NCBI RefSeq assembly: GCF_026342355.1
Contig: NZ_JAPEMV010000010.1
Span: forward strand, 62,001-126,000
Length of the DNA stretch: 64,000 bases
From: Streptomyces sp. NBC_00249
Lineage (GTDB): Bacteria; Actinomycetota; Actinomycetes; Streptomycetales; Streptomycetaceae
Reading direction: 5' to 3'
Positions 24,654-33,000 of the stretch are shown piece after piece. Numbering within the stretch: position 1 is the stretch's first letter; each line of letters begins with the position of its first letter. A program made the position numbers and the translations under genes. The notes under the pieces are model-generated. The model had not been told where the DNA came from and ran no database searches. It was given only the letters and a program-made list of their open reading frames with translations.

Positions 24654-27197
24654 ATGTTCCGTACCGCCCTGCGCAACGTCCTCGCGCACAAGGCCCGGCT
24701 GTTGATGACGGTGCTCGCCGTCACCCTCGGCGTCGCCTTCGTCTCCGGCACCCTCGTCTTCACCGACACGCTCAGCAAGGCGATGTCGAACCAGTCCGCG
24801 AAGTCCTACGAGGGCGTCGCGGTCTCCGTCACCGACCACGGCCCCGGCCGCTCCGAGGACGGCCAGAAGCAGGGCGATCCCGGGATCAGCCAGCAGACCC
24901 TCGAGAAGATCAAGGCCGTCAAGGGCGTCGACTCCGTCTCCGGCCGGGTCACCGGCTTCGCGGGCGTCGGCGACGAGAACGGCAAGCTGATCGGCAGCGG
25001 CTGGGCCAACGCCGGCTCCAACTTCGCCCCCGTCAAGGACGGCAAGGACCCGCGCTACACCTTCACCGACGGCTCCGGCCCGGTCCGCGACGATCAGGTC
25101 GCCCTCGACAAGGACAGCGCCGCCAAGGGCGGTTACAAGACCGGCGACAAGATCCGCGTCGCCACCAACGGCCCGGTCAAGGAGTTCACCCTCTCCGGCG
25201 TCTTCACCACCGAGGACGGCGCGGTCAACGCGGGCGGCAGCCTGGTCCTGTTCGACACGAAGATCGCCCAGGAGCTGTACCTCCAGCCCGGCTTCTACAG
25301 CGAGCTCTCCGTCGCCGCCAAGGCCGGCGCCACCGCCGACCAGCTGCTGGCCGACATCAAGCCCCTGCTGGGCGAGAGCTCCAACGCCAGGACCGGCGCC
25401 GCGCTCGCCGCCGAGCAGGCCAAGTTCATCGAGAAGGCCATGCAGGGCATGAGCCAGGGCCTGCTGATCTTCGCCGGCGTCTCCCTCTTCGTCGGCATCT
25501 TCCTGATCTACAACACCTTCACCATGCTGATCGCGCAGCGCACCAAGGAGCTCGCCCTGCTGCGCGCCGTCGGCGCCCACCGCGGGCAGGTCAAGCGCTC
25601 CGTCCTCGCCGAGGCCGCCGTCGTCGGCGCCGTCTCCTCGGTCATCGGCCTGGTCTCCGGCATCGGCCTCGCGGTCGCGATGCGCTCCGCGATGGACCTC
25701 TTCGACGCCAAGATCCCGGCCGGCGCGCTGATCATCGCCCCGACGACCGTCGTGGCCGCCCTGGTCATCGGCGTCGTGGTCACCATGCTCGCCGCCTGGC
25801 TGCCCGCCCGCCGCACCGCCAAGATCGCCCCGGTCGCCGCCATGGGCAGCGCCCACCTCCCGGCCACCATGAAGTCCCTGGTGCTGCGCAACTCCATCGG
25901 CAGCGTCCTCGCCGTCGTCGGTGTCGGCCTGGTCCTGCTCGGCGCCGGCCAGAAGAGCGACGGCCGCACGACCATCGCGGGCGGTGCGTTCTTCCTGATC
26001 ATCGGTCTGTTCGTGCTGCTGCCGATGCTGTCGCGCCCGGTCATCGCGCTGATCCGCCCGCTGCTCGAGAAGGTCTTCGGGGTCTCCGGGAAGCTCGCCG
26101 CGCTCAACGCCGTCCGCAACCCGCGCCGTACCGCCGTCACCGCCGCCTCCCTGACCATCGGGCTCACCCTGGTCACCGCGATGTCGGTCATCGGCATCAC
26201 CGTCGGCCAGGCCGTCGACAAGGCGAGCGTCCAGAACATCAAGGCCGACTACAAGGTCACGATGGCCGGCGAGGGCATGAACCTCGACAAGTCGGTGCTG
26301 CCCGCCCTGGCGAAGGGCAAGGGCGTCACCGCGGTCTCGCCGAAGACCATGGAGTACGTGAAGCTCGGCGGCGGCCACCAGGGCGTCAACGGCGTCGACC
26401 CGGCGGCCCTGCCGCAGGTCCTGACGGTCCGTACCACCGCGGGTGACCTCGCCTCCCTCGGCCAGGGCAAGCTGATGGTCTCCGCCGAGGAGGCGAAGAA
26501 GAAGGGTCTGGCCGTCGGCTCCTCCCTCGACGTCCAGTACGACGACGGCCAGAAGGGCAAGCTCCAGGTCGGCGCGCTCTTCGAGAACAAGGGCCAGCTG
26601 TCGGACTACGTCCTCGACAACAAGATCCTCGCCTCGCACAACGAGATGCAGTACCTGCCCGAGGTCCTCGTGAAGACCGACGGCGGCTCCTCCAAGGCGA
26701 ACCAGCAGTCCGTGATCGACGCCCTCGGCAAGAACCCGGCCGTGAAGGTCTCCACCCAGGAGGAGATCCGCAACGAGATGGCCGGCGAGATGAACATGGC
26801 CCTGAACGTCATGTACGGCCTGCTCGGCATGGCCCTGATCATCGCCGTCCTCGGTGTGGTCAACACCCTCGCGATGTCCGTCTACGAGCGCCAGCAGGAG
26901 ATCGGCATGCTGCGGGCGGTCGGCCTCGACCGCGGCAAGGTCAAGAACATGATCCGCCTGGAGGCCGTGGTCATCTCCCTCTTCGGCGCGGTCCTCGGCA
27001 TCGGTGTCGGCGTCTTCCTCGCCTGGGCCGGCGGCCGGACCATCGCAGGCGCCATCCCGGGCTACGAGCTGGTCATCCCCTTCGACCGGATCGGGATCTT
27101 CTTCGCCCTCGCCGGACTGGTCGGCGTCCTGGCCGCCATGTGGCCGGCCCGCAGCGCCGCCCGGCTGAACATGCTGACCGCCATCAAGACCGAGTAA
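24654..27197 (+). CDS. FtsX-like ABC transporter permease
   Basis: 847 aa from ATG 24654. The layout is the duplicated MacB/FtsX type: an N-terminal helix (ARLLMTVLAVTLGVAFVSGT), a large extracytoplasmic domain (about 50-255), three helices (near 260-400), a second helix-domain-helix unit (GVGLVLLGAG, NPRRTAVTAASLTIGLTLV, then an extracytoplasmic domain) and three final helices (YGLLGMALIIAVLGVVNTLAMSV onward). Ends with ARLNMLTAIKTE, typical of the group. It works with the ATPase just upstream; the substrate is unknown. The same two-gene module recurs in opposite orientation at 54983-58344. Confidence 0.92.
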   Translation: MFRTALRNVLAHKARLLMTVLAVTLGVAFVSGTLVFTDTLSKAMSNQSAKSYEGVAVSVTDHGPGRSEDGQKQGDPGISQQTLEKIKAVKGVDSVSGRVTGFAGVGDENGKLIGSGWANAGSNFAPVKDGKDPRYTFTDGSGPVRDDQVALDKDSAAKGGYKTGDKIRVATNGPVKEFTLSGVFTTEDGAVNAGGSLVLFDTKIAQELYLQPGFYSELSVAAKAGATADQLLADIKPLLGESSNARTGAALAAEQAKFIEKAMQGMSQGLLIFAGVSLFVGIFLIYNTFTMLIAQRTKELALLRAVGAHRGQVKRSVLAEAAVVGAVSSVIGLVSGIGLAVAMRSAMDLFDAKIPAGALIIAPTTVVAALVIGVVVTMLAAWLPARRTAKIAPVAAMGSAHLPATMKSLVLRNSIGSVLAVVGVGLVLLGAGQKSDGRTTIAGGAFFLIIGLFVLLPMLSRPVIALIRPLLEKVFGVSGKLAALNAVRNPRRTAVTAASLTIGLTLVTAMSVIGITVGQAVDKASVQNIKADYKVTMAGEGMNLDKSVLPALAKGKGVTAVSPKTMEYVKLGGGHQGVNGVDPAALPQVLTVRTTAGDLASLGQGKLMVSAEEAKKKGLAVGSSLDVQYDDGQKGKLQVGALFENKGQLSDYVLDNKILASHNEMQYLPEVLVKTDGGSSKANQQSVIDALGKNPAVKVSTQEEIRNEMAGEMNMALNVMYGLLGMALIIAVLGVVNTLAMSVYERQQEIGMLRAVGLDRGKVKNMIRLEAVVISLFGAVLGIGVGVFLAWAGGRTIAGAIPGYELVIPFDRIGIFFALAGLVGVLAAMWPARSAARLNMLTAIKTE

Positions 27198-27220
27198 CCC
27201 CCGTAGCGGGAGCGGGACAC

Positions 27221-27255
27221 GGAAGGGCCCGGGGCGCCACGCCCCGGGCCCTTCC
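27221..27255. terminator. Bidirectional terminator
   Basis: A perfect 16-bp stem (27221-27236 with 27240-27255) lies between the permease and the convergent cyclopropane synthase. Confidence 0.9.
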
Positions 27256-27259
27256 GGCG

Positions 27260-28642
27260 TCACTGCCCGGCGCCCCAGGCCCGGGAGCGCAGCGGCAGCC
27301 CCGAGCCGCCGCCCTGCGCGGGCCGGACCGCCAGGACCTGGTTGACGCCCAGGCGGCCGTGCTCGAAGCCGAGGGCGGAGGCCGCCATGTACAGCAGCCA
27401 CACCCGTGCCCGGCCGGGCGAGGTGAGCCGTACGGCGTCCTCCCAGTGCTCCTCCAGCCGGGCCACCCAGGCCCGCAGGGTGAGCGCGTAGTGCTCGCGC
27501 AGCGCCTCCACGTCGCGGACCTCGAAGCCGGCCCGCTCCAGTTCGCCGACGGTGGTGCCGAGCGGGGACAGCTCCCCGTCGGGGAAGACGTAGGCGTCGA
27601 TGAACTCGTCGATGCGGTACGCCTCTTCGTCCGGCTCCGGGGGCCGCGCGATCTGGTGGTTGAGCAGCCGGCCGCCGGGGCTCAGCAGGGCGTACAGGGT
27701 GCGGGCGTACTCGCGGTAGCGGTCGGCGCCGACGTGTTCGGCCATGCCGATCGAGGAAATGGCCTCGTACGGGCCGTCCTTGACGTCGCGGTAGTCCTGG
27801 ACGCGGATCTCGATCCGGTCGGTCAGGCCCTCTTCGGCGATCCGCTTGCGGGCGAAGGCGGCCTGTTCGCGGGAGAGGGTGATGCCGGTGACCCGGACGC
27901 CGTACTCGCGGGCGGCGTGCAGGGCCATGGAGCCCCAGCCGCAGCCGACGTCGAGGAGCCGGTCGCCGGTCTTCAGGCCGAGCTTGCGGCAGACCAGGTC
28001 GAGCTTGTCGCGCTGGGCGTCCTCCAGGGTGCCGCCGGGGCTCCAGTAGGCGCAGGAGTACACCATCGAGGGGCCCAGGACGTGGGCGTAGAACTCGTTG
28101 CCGACGTCGTAGTGGTGGCTGATGGCCTGGCGGTCGCGGATCTTGGAGTGTGCGACCCCGCCGCGGCGGGGTGCCTCCTCGGCGGGCGGCGCGGGCGCGG
28201 CCCAGGGGCGGGCGAGGGCCACGAGGTCCCGTACGGCGGCCCGTGCGGCCGGGTCGCGCAGCAGCGCGGCCGTCCCGGCGGCGCCGGAGGCCCGGGCGGG
28301 CAGGTGGGGGCGCAGGGCGGCGAGTTTGGCGAGCCCGGTACGCGGGGGGAGGGCGGCCGGGGCGGGGGCGGGCTCGCGTTCCCAGAGCAGCCCGCCGACG
28401 CGGTCCAGCAGTTCGAAGAGGTCGCCGTCGGCGGTGAGGTCCCCGGCGACCCAGGCGCGGGCGAGCCCGAGTTCGCCGGGCTTCCACAGGACGCGGCGCA
28501 GGGCGCGCCGGTGGTTCAGGATCAGGGTGGGCCCGGTGGCCGGGCCGGCCTCACTGCCGTCCCAGGCCCGTATGCGGACGGGCAGGGGGGCGCCCAGCAG
28601 GGTTTCGGCGATTGCGGCCAGCCGCGGCGCGGCGTCGGTCAT
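27260..28642 (-). CDS. Cyclopropane-fatty-acyl-phospholipid synthase family methyltransferase
   Basis: 460 aa from ATG 28642 with GGAGGTG upstream. The C-terminal half has the SAM-binding motif DRLLDVGCGWGSMALHAA and the family segment ISHHYDVGNEFYAHVLG with YSCAYW, LDLVCRKLGLK, EHVGADRY and the C-terminal LYMAASALGFEHGRLGVNQV. These enzymes add a methylene or methyl group to double bonds of membrane phospholipid acyl chains. The N-terminal part (about 1-160) is the variable lipid-binding region. The gene stands alone between two terminators, downstream of ndh on the same strand. Confidence 0.93.
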   Translation of the reverse strand: MTDAAPRLAAIAETLLGAPLPVRIRAWDGSEAGPATGPTLILNHRRALRRVLWKPGELGLARAWVAGDLTADGDLFELLDRVGGLLWEREPAPAPAALPPRTGLAKLAALRPHLPARASGAAGTAALLRDPAARAAVRDLVALARPWAAPAPPAEEAPRRGGVAHSKIRDRQAISHHYDVGNEFYAHVLGPSMVYSCAYWSPGGTLEDAQRDKLDLVCRKLGLKTGDRLLDVGCGWGSMALHAAREYGVRVTGITLSREQAAFARKRIAEEGLTDRIEIRVQDYRDVKDGPYEAISSIGMAEHVGADRYREYARTLYALLSPGGRLLNHQIARPPEPDEEAYRIDEFIDAYVFPDGELSPLGTTVGELERAGFEVRDVEALREHYALTLRAWVARLEEHWEDAVRLTSPGRARVWLLYMAASALGFEHGRLGVNQVLAVRPAQGGGSGLPLRSRAWGAGQ

Positions 28643-28771
28643 CGTAGGCACCTCCAGAAGGCTCCGGCCGGACGGCCTACCCACTCCGGGGCCGGGGCAA
28701 TCAGTGGCGCCCGGGGCCTCCAGGGGCACTCCAGAGGTACTCCAGCGACCCGCCCGCGCGCCCGGGACACG

Positions 28772-28815
28772 CCGAAGGGGCCGCCCGCACCACGGATGGC
28801 GGGCGGCCCCTTCGG
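28772..28815 (-). terminator. Terminator after ndh
   Basis: A 17-bp perfect stem (28772-28788 with 28799-28815, loop of 10) lies 33 bases past the ndh stop. Confidence 0.85.
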
Positions 28816-28848
28816 GGACACGCGGAGGTACTCGGGGTCAGACCCGGG

Positions 28849-30234
28849 TCAGGACGCCTTGGCCTTCTCGGCCGGGGCAGCGGCGGCGGCCGGGGCCGGC
28901 GCCGGCTTGGCGGCCTCGTAGAACTCCTCGCGCGGGGTCTCCAGCGCTCCGAGGGAGACGACCTCGCGCTTGAGGAACATGGCGAGGGTCCAGTCGGCGA
29001 AGACGCGGATCTTGCGGTTCCAGGTCGGCATGGCCATGCCGTGGTAGCCACGGTGCATGTACCAGGCGAGCCGGCCCTTGAGCTTGATCTTCATCTTGCC
29101 CATGACGATCATCGCGACGCCCTTGTGGAGGCCGAGGCCCGCCACCGCACCCTTGTTGGAGTGCGCGTACTCCTTCTGCGGGAAGCCCCGCATGCCGGAG
29201 ATGACGTTGTCGCCGAGGACCTTGGCCTGGCGCAGCGCGTGCTGGGCGTTCGGCGGGCACCAGGCGTTCTCGACGCCGGCCTTGCGGGCCGCCATGTCGG
29301 GAACCTGGGCGTTGTCGCCGGCGGTCCAGATGTAGTCCGTGCCCTTGACCTGGAGGGTGGGCTCGGCGTCGACGTGGCCGCGCGGGCCCAGGGGCAGGCC
29401 GTAGCGGGCCAGCACCGGGTTGGGCTTGACGCCCGCGGTCCACACCAGGGTGTTGGAGTCGACCTCGAGGCCGTTCTTCAGCACCACGTGGCCGTCCACG
29501 CAGGAGTCCATGGAGGTGTTGAGGTAGATCTCGATGCCGCGGGACTCGAGGTGCTCCTTGCCCCAGGTGCCGAGCTTGGGCCCGACCTCGGGGAGGATCT
29601 TGTCGGCCGCGTCGACCAGGATGAAGCGCATGTCCTCGCGCTTGATCGTGGAGTAGTACTTCGCGGCGTCGCGGGCCATGTCCTCGACCTCGCCGATCGT
29701 CTCGGCGCCGGCGAAGCCGCCGCCGACGAAGACGAAGGTGAGTGCCTTGCGGCGGACGTTCTCGTCCGTCGTGGACTCGGCCTTGTCGAGCTGCTCGAGG
29801 ACGTGGTTGCGCAGGCCGATGCCCTCTTCGACGCCCTTCATGCCGATGCCCTGTTCGGCGAGGCCGGGGATCGGGAAGGTGCGGGAGACGGCGCCGAGCG
29901 CGATCACCAGGTAGTCGAAGGGCAGCTCGTACGCCTCGCCGACCAGCGGCGTGACGACGGCGACCTTGCGGTCCTGGTCGATGGTGGTGACCCGGCCGGT
30001 GAGAACCTCTGCCTTGGGCAGCACGCGTCGCAGCGGGACGACGACGTGCCGAGGCGAGATGCTGCCTGCGGCCACTTCGGGGAGGAAGGGCTGGTAGGTC
30101 ATGTACGACCGCGGGTCGACGACCGTGACGGTCGCCTCGCCATAGCGCATCTTCTTCATGATCCGCTTGGCCGCGTACAGGCCTACGTACCCACCTCCTA
30201 CAACGAGGATCCTGGGACGCTCCGTGGTGCTCAT
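28849..30234 (-). CDS. ndh: Type II NADH:quinone oxidoreductase
   Basis: 461 aa from ATG 30234. The FAD-binding GxGxxG motif is in RILVVGGGYVGLYAA near the N-terminus, and the NADH-binding motif in FVFVGGGFAGAETIGE near residue 180. Other family segments: TYQPFLPEVAAGSISPRH, WTAGVKPNP, YIWTAGDNAQVPDM, and a C-terminal membrane-associating region (WYMHRGYHGMAMPTWNRK). The enzyme passes electrons from NADH to menaquinone without pumping protons. Two Rex-like operators upstream suggest repression at low NADH/NAD+ ratio. The tail is Ala/Pro-rich. Confidence 0.92.
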   Translation of the reverse strand: MSTTERPRILVVGGGYVGLYAAKRIMKKMRYGEATVTVVDPRSYMTYQPFLPEVAAGSISPRHVVVPLRRVLPKAEVLTGRVTTIDQDRKVAVVTPLVGEAYELPFDYLVIALGAVSRTFPIPGLAEQGIGMKGVEEGIGLRNHVLEQLDKAESTTDENVRRKALTFVFVGGGFAGAETIGEVEDMARDAAKYYSTIKREDMRFILVDAADKILPEVGPKLGTWGKEHLESRGIEIYLNTSMDSCVDGHVVLKNGLEVDSNTLVWTAGVKPNPVLARYGLPLGPRGHVDAEPTLQVKGTDYIWTAGDNAQVPDMAARKAGVENAWCPPNAQHALRQAKVLGDNVISGMRGFPQKEYAHSNKGAVAGLGLHKGVAMIVMGKMKIKLKGRLAWYMHRGYHGMAMPTWNRKIRVFADWTLAMFLKREVVSLGALETPREEFYEAAKPAPAPAAAAAPAEKAKAS

Positions 30235-30267
30235 GGAATGAGTATCCAGCACCCCAAGGGGTGACGC

Positions 30268-30285
30268 TCGTGAGCCCCTTCACAA
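30268..30285. promoter_or_regulatory. Rex-operator-like site proximal to ndh
   Basis: TCGTGAGCCCCTTCACAA matches the Rex consensus TTGTGAANNNNTTCACAA at 12 of 14 defined positions, 34 bases upstream of the ndh start. Confidence 0.55.
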
Positions 30286-30552
30286 GGTGCCACAAGGCCT
30301 CTGTTACACTGCGCGGCCCACGTGACCCAGATCATGAGCCGCAACGGGAACCGCGGCCCTGCCGGAGTCGTTGTTCACCAGGTCTGAACTGGCCCGTAGG
30401 GCCTTAACCGGACTGGACCACGGGCCTTCGTCCTTACCTCCGACACGGATCCCGTCGCGCTCCCGATTCGCACAAACGGACGCAGAAAAGGGCCTGCGGG
30501 CCTCCGGAGGACCCCGACGGACCCTTCCGTGGGGCCGACAGACCCTTTTTCC

Positions 30553-30570
30553 TTGTGAAGAACTTCACGA
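30553..30570. promoter_or_regulatory. Distal Rex-operator-like site
   Basis: TTGTGAAGAACTTCACGA matches the Rex consensus at 13 of 14 defined positions. It lies 319 bases upstream of ndh, so either the ndh leader is long or it controls an unrecognised transcript. Confidence 0.6.
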
Positions 30571-30802
30571 AGTTCGTTCGGACGGGGGGACTTTCGGCCC
30601 CCGGACGAGCCCCCGACGGGCTCCCGTCCAGGCCCGGTCCAGCCCCGCTCAGGCTGCGGACCAGGCGATTCCGTCGAGCACCTCCGGTGAACCCGCATCG
30701 ACTCGGCGCCGGGACAGGTACTTCAACGCGCTCGAAGAGGCGGCCGCGATGCGCATCCTCGCTGCACTGACCGCGCTGGGAGACGATCCGTACCGCGATG
30801 AG

Positions 30803-30830
30803 GGCGCTCCGATCAGCTGGCCGGAGCGCC
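30803..30830. terminator. Terminator after ppx
   Basis: GGCGCTCCG (30803-30811) pairs perfectly with CGGAGCGCC (30822-30830), five bases beyond the ppx stop. Confidence 0.75.
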
Positions 30831-30835
30831 TTCGT

Positions 30836-31822
30836 TCAGCGATTCAGCAGGTCAGAACGCCGCTTGTCGGCCTCAACCTCTTCTGCGGTCTTGATCGCGA
30901 TTCCGTCGAGGATGTCGTGCTCCGAGACCACGACCTCCGTGGCGCCGGTGCGCTCCATGATCGCCAGGAGGACCAGGGCGCCGGCCCCGATGACGTCGAC
31001 CCGCCCCGGGTGCATCACCGGGATCGCGGCGCGTTCGGCGTGGGTGGAGGTCAGCATGCGCTCGCTGATCGCGCGGACCTGGTCGTAGGAGATCCGGGAG
31101 TGGTGGATCGCCTCCCAGTCGTACTCGGACAGACCCAGCGCGATCGCGGCGACCGTGGTCACCGATCCGGCCAGACCGACCAGGGTGCGGGCCTCGGCCA
31201 GCGGGACCGTCCCGGCCGCCAGGTCCAGGGCCGCTTCGATGTCGGCCCGCATCGCGGCGACCTGCGCCCCGGTCGGCGGGTCGGTGACGACCCCGTCGAC
31301 GACGAGGTGGCGCTCGGTCATCCGGACGCAGCCCACGTCCACGGACCGGGCGGCCCGTACGTGCTCCTCGCCGACCACGAACTCCGTCGAGCCGCCGCCG
31401 ATGTCCACGACCAGGAACGGCCGCTCCAGGTCGGTGCGCCCGGTGAGCTCCTTGGTGGCGCCGGTGAAGGAGAACTCGGCCTCGTCGTCCCCGGAGATCA
31501 CCTCGGGCTCGACGCCCAGGATGTCCAGGACGCCCCGGACGAAGTCGTCGCGGTTCTCGGCGTCCCGGGAGGCGGAGGTCGCCACGAAGCGGACCTTCTC
31601 CGCGCCGAGCTCCTTGATGACCGCCGCGTACTCGCGGCAGGCGGCGAAGGTGCGCTCCAGCGCCTCCGGGGCCAGCCGGCCGGTCTTGTCGACGCCCTGG
31701 CCGAGGCGGACGACGGTCATCCGCCGGTCCAGCTCGACCAGCTCGCCGGTGGCCGGCTCATAGTCCGCGACGAGGAGGCGGATGGAGTTCGTACCGCAGT
31801 CGATGCCGGCGACCCGGGTCAT
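30836..31822 (-). CDS. Ppx/GppA family phosphatase (exopolyphosphatase-like)
   Basis: 328 aa from ATG 31822, which overlaps the DUF501 stop by 4 bases. The ASKHA-fold phosphate loops are present: VAGIDCGTNSIRLLVAD at the N-terminus and LVVDIGGGSTEFVVG in the middle, plus FVATSASRDAENRDDF and GLAGSVTTVAAI. Such enzymes hydrolyse polyphosphate or pppGpp. At about 330 residues it is the short actinobacterial form lacking the C-terminal HD domain; in mycobacteria this form can have weak or shifted activity. It is last in an operon ftsB-like / DUF501 / ppx behind eno. Confidence 0.92.
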   Translation of the reverse strand: MTRVAGIDCGTNSIRLLVADYEPATGELVELDRRMTVVRLGQGVDKTGRLAPEALERTFAACREYAAVIKELGAEKVRFVATSASRDAENRDDFVRGVLDILGVEPEVISGDDEAEFSFTGATKELTGRTDLERPFLVVDIGGGSTEFVVGEEHVRAARSVDVGCVRMTERHLVVDGVVTDPPTGAQVAAMRADIEAALDLAAGTVPLAEARTLVGLAGSVTTVAAIALGLSEYDWEAIHHSRISYDQVRAISERMLTSTHAERAAIPVMHPGRVDVIGAGALVLLAIMERTGATEVVVSEHDILDGIAIKTAEEVEADKRRSDLLNR

Positions 31823-32358
31823 GCGCCCTCCTCCGTCTTCTCCCCGCACGGGGTGACGCAGGCGCCCTTGGCCCACCACTCGGGCAGCATCGCGAGGGCC
31901 TCGTCGCCGAACGGGTTCACGCCGGGCCCCGCGGCCAGCGAGTGGCCGACGAGCACGTGCAGGCACTTGACCCGGTCCGGCATGCCGCCGGCGCTCGGGA
32001 AGCCCTGGAGCACCTCGATGGCGTCGCGGCGCTGGATGTAGTCCTCGTGCGCGGCCCGGTAGGCGGCGGCGAGCTCCGGGTCCTCGGCGAGCCGGGCCTG
32101 CATCTCCTTCATCACGCCGTTGGCCTCGAGCGTGCCGATGGCACCGGCCGCGCGCGGGCACGTCAAGTAGTACAGCGTGGGGAAGGGGGTGCCGTCGGGG
32201 AGGCGCGGGGCGGTCTCGACGACGTCCGGCTGCCCGCAGGGGCAGCGGTGCGCGATGGCGCGCAGCCCGCGCGGCGGGCGGCCGAGCTGCTGCTCGAACG
32301 CTTCGATGTCCGCGTCGGTCGGCTCGGTCCGGTCGGTCTGGGGCGGGGGCGTCTGCAT
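31819..32358 (-). CDS. DUF501 domain protein
   Basis: 179 aa from ATG 32358. The core is GRPPRGLRAIAHRCPCGQPDVVETAPRL, then FPTLYYLTCPRA and DRVKCLHVLVGHSLAAGPGVNPFGDEAL, which is the DUF501 pattern; several conserved cysteines (RCPCG, TCPRA, KCLH) could bind metal. The function is unknown. It is translationally coupled to ppx and sits behind the ftsB-like gene, an arrangement widely kept in actinobacteria as I recall. Confidence 0.87.
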   Translation of the reverse strand: MQTPPPQTDRTEPTDADIEAFEQQLGRPPRGLRAIAHRCPCGQPDVVETAPRLPDGTPFPTLYYLTCPRAAGAIGTLEANGVMKEMQARLAEDPELAAAYRAAHEDYIQRRDAIEVLQGFPSAGGMPDRVKCLHVLVGHSLAAGPGVNPFGDEALAMLPEWWAKGACVTPCGEKTEEGA

Positions 32359-32413
32359 GCCTGGAGGAAGTCTCTTCGTTCTCGTGGATGGGTGCGGGGC
32401 GGGGCGGGTCGGG

Positions 32414-32902
32414 TCAGTCGCCGGGCCGGTCGGCCTTGTCGACGCCGTCCCAGACGTTGGAGTACCAGGGGCGGTCGGACCCGGTCTGTCCGCCTCGACG
32501 GTGCTCCGCGGCCGCGGCCCCGGGGTCGTGCATGATGTAGCCGGTCTCCCCCGGGCGCAGGAAGTGCAGGTGCTTGCGCGCCTGCTGCTCGGCGTAGGCC
32601 GGGTCCTGCCAGCGGGCCTTCTCGTCGCGGAGCTGTTCGAGGCGCTTGCGCGCGTCGGCGGCGGACCGCTGCTGCTCCGCGATCTCCGAGCGCTGGGAGA
32701 CGTACTGGCGCATCGGATACGCGAGGGCGACGACCAGGGTACAGAGGACGAGCACCAGCAGGGCCGCGCGGCCGGTGAGCCGGCTGCGGCGGATGTGCCG
32801 GCGGGACTGCGACCGGTAGACGTGCGCGGCGGTCCGCTCGCCGAACTGCTTGAGCCTGGTCGCCGTCGAGAAGGTGGAGAACCGGTCCCGGTTCCCGGCC
32901 AT
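32414..32902 (-). CDS. FtsB/DivIC-type septum formation initiator protein
   Basis: 162 aa from ATG 32902 with GGAGG eight bases upstream. A basic cytoplasmic head (about 1-50) leads to one transmembrane helix (AALLVLVLCTLVVALAYPM) and a short coiled coil (QRSEIAEQQRSAADARKRLEQL), then ARKHLHFLRPGETGYI, the conserved FtsB/DivIC ending. The protein belongs to the divisome subcomplex with FtsL and FtsQ at the septum. The Pro/Gly-rich tail is typical of streptomycetes. It follows eno by 98 bases with a hairpin in between. Confidence 0.9.
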   Translation of the reverse strand: MAGNRDRFSTFSTATRLKQFGERTAAHVYRSQSRRHIRRSRLTGRAALLVLVLCTLVVALAYPMRQYVSQRSEIAEQQRSAADARKRLEQLRDEKARWQDPAYAEQQARKHLHFLRPGETGYIMHDPGAAAAEHRRGGQTGSDRPWYSNVWDGVDKADRPGD

Positions 32903-32933
32903 GGTTCCGCCTCCCCTGGTGCGTACTACGCAA

Positions 32934-32974
32934 TACGTCCCCGCACACGGTACGGGACCGAGTGCGGGGACGTA
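32934..32974 (-). terminator. Hairpin between eno and the ftsB-like gene
   Basis: A perfect 13-bp stem (32934-32946 with 32962-32974) directly after the eno stop probably ends or attenuates the eno transcript before the ftsB operon. Confidence 0.75.
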
Positions 32975-33000
32975 CGGAGGCTAGACCTTGCAGGCCGTGA

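Larger units (their letters stand above)
30286..30835. other. Long ndh upstream region with an unassigned coding-like stretch
   Basis: About 550 bases hold no gene I can assign. From about 30700 to 30830 one plus-strand frame (RDRYFNALEEAAAM...) has strong G/C third positions, but it has no convincing start and no stop before 32041. A hairpin GCCTTCGTCC region and Rex-like site lie in the rest. Confidence 0.4.

Noticed and set aside
23661..28487. 1608-aa open frame on the minus strand
   Set aside because: It is antisense to the ABC exporter and runs into the cyclopropane synthase in another frame; composition is that of a GC-rich shadow.
30371..32041. 556-aa plus-strand frame through ppx
   Set aside because: Most of it is antisense to ppx and DUF501, which are clearly real. 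Only a short part before ppx was kept as a question.
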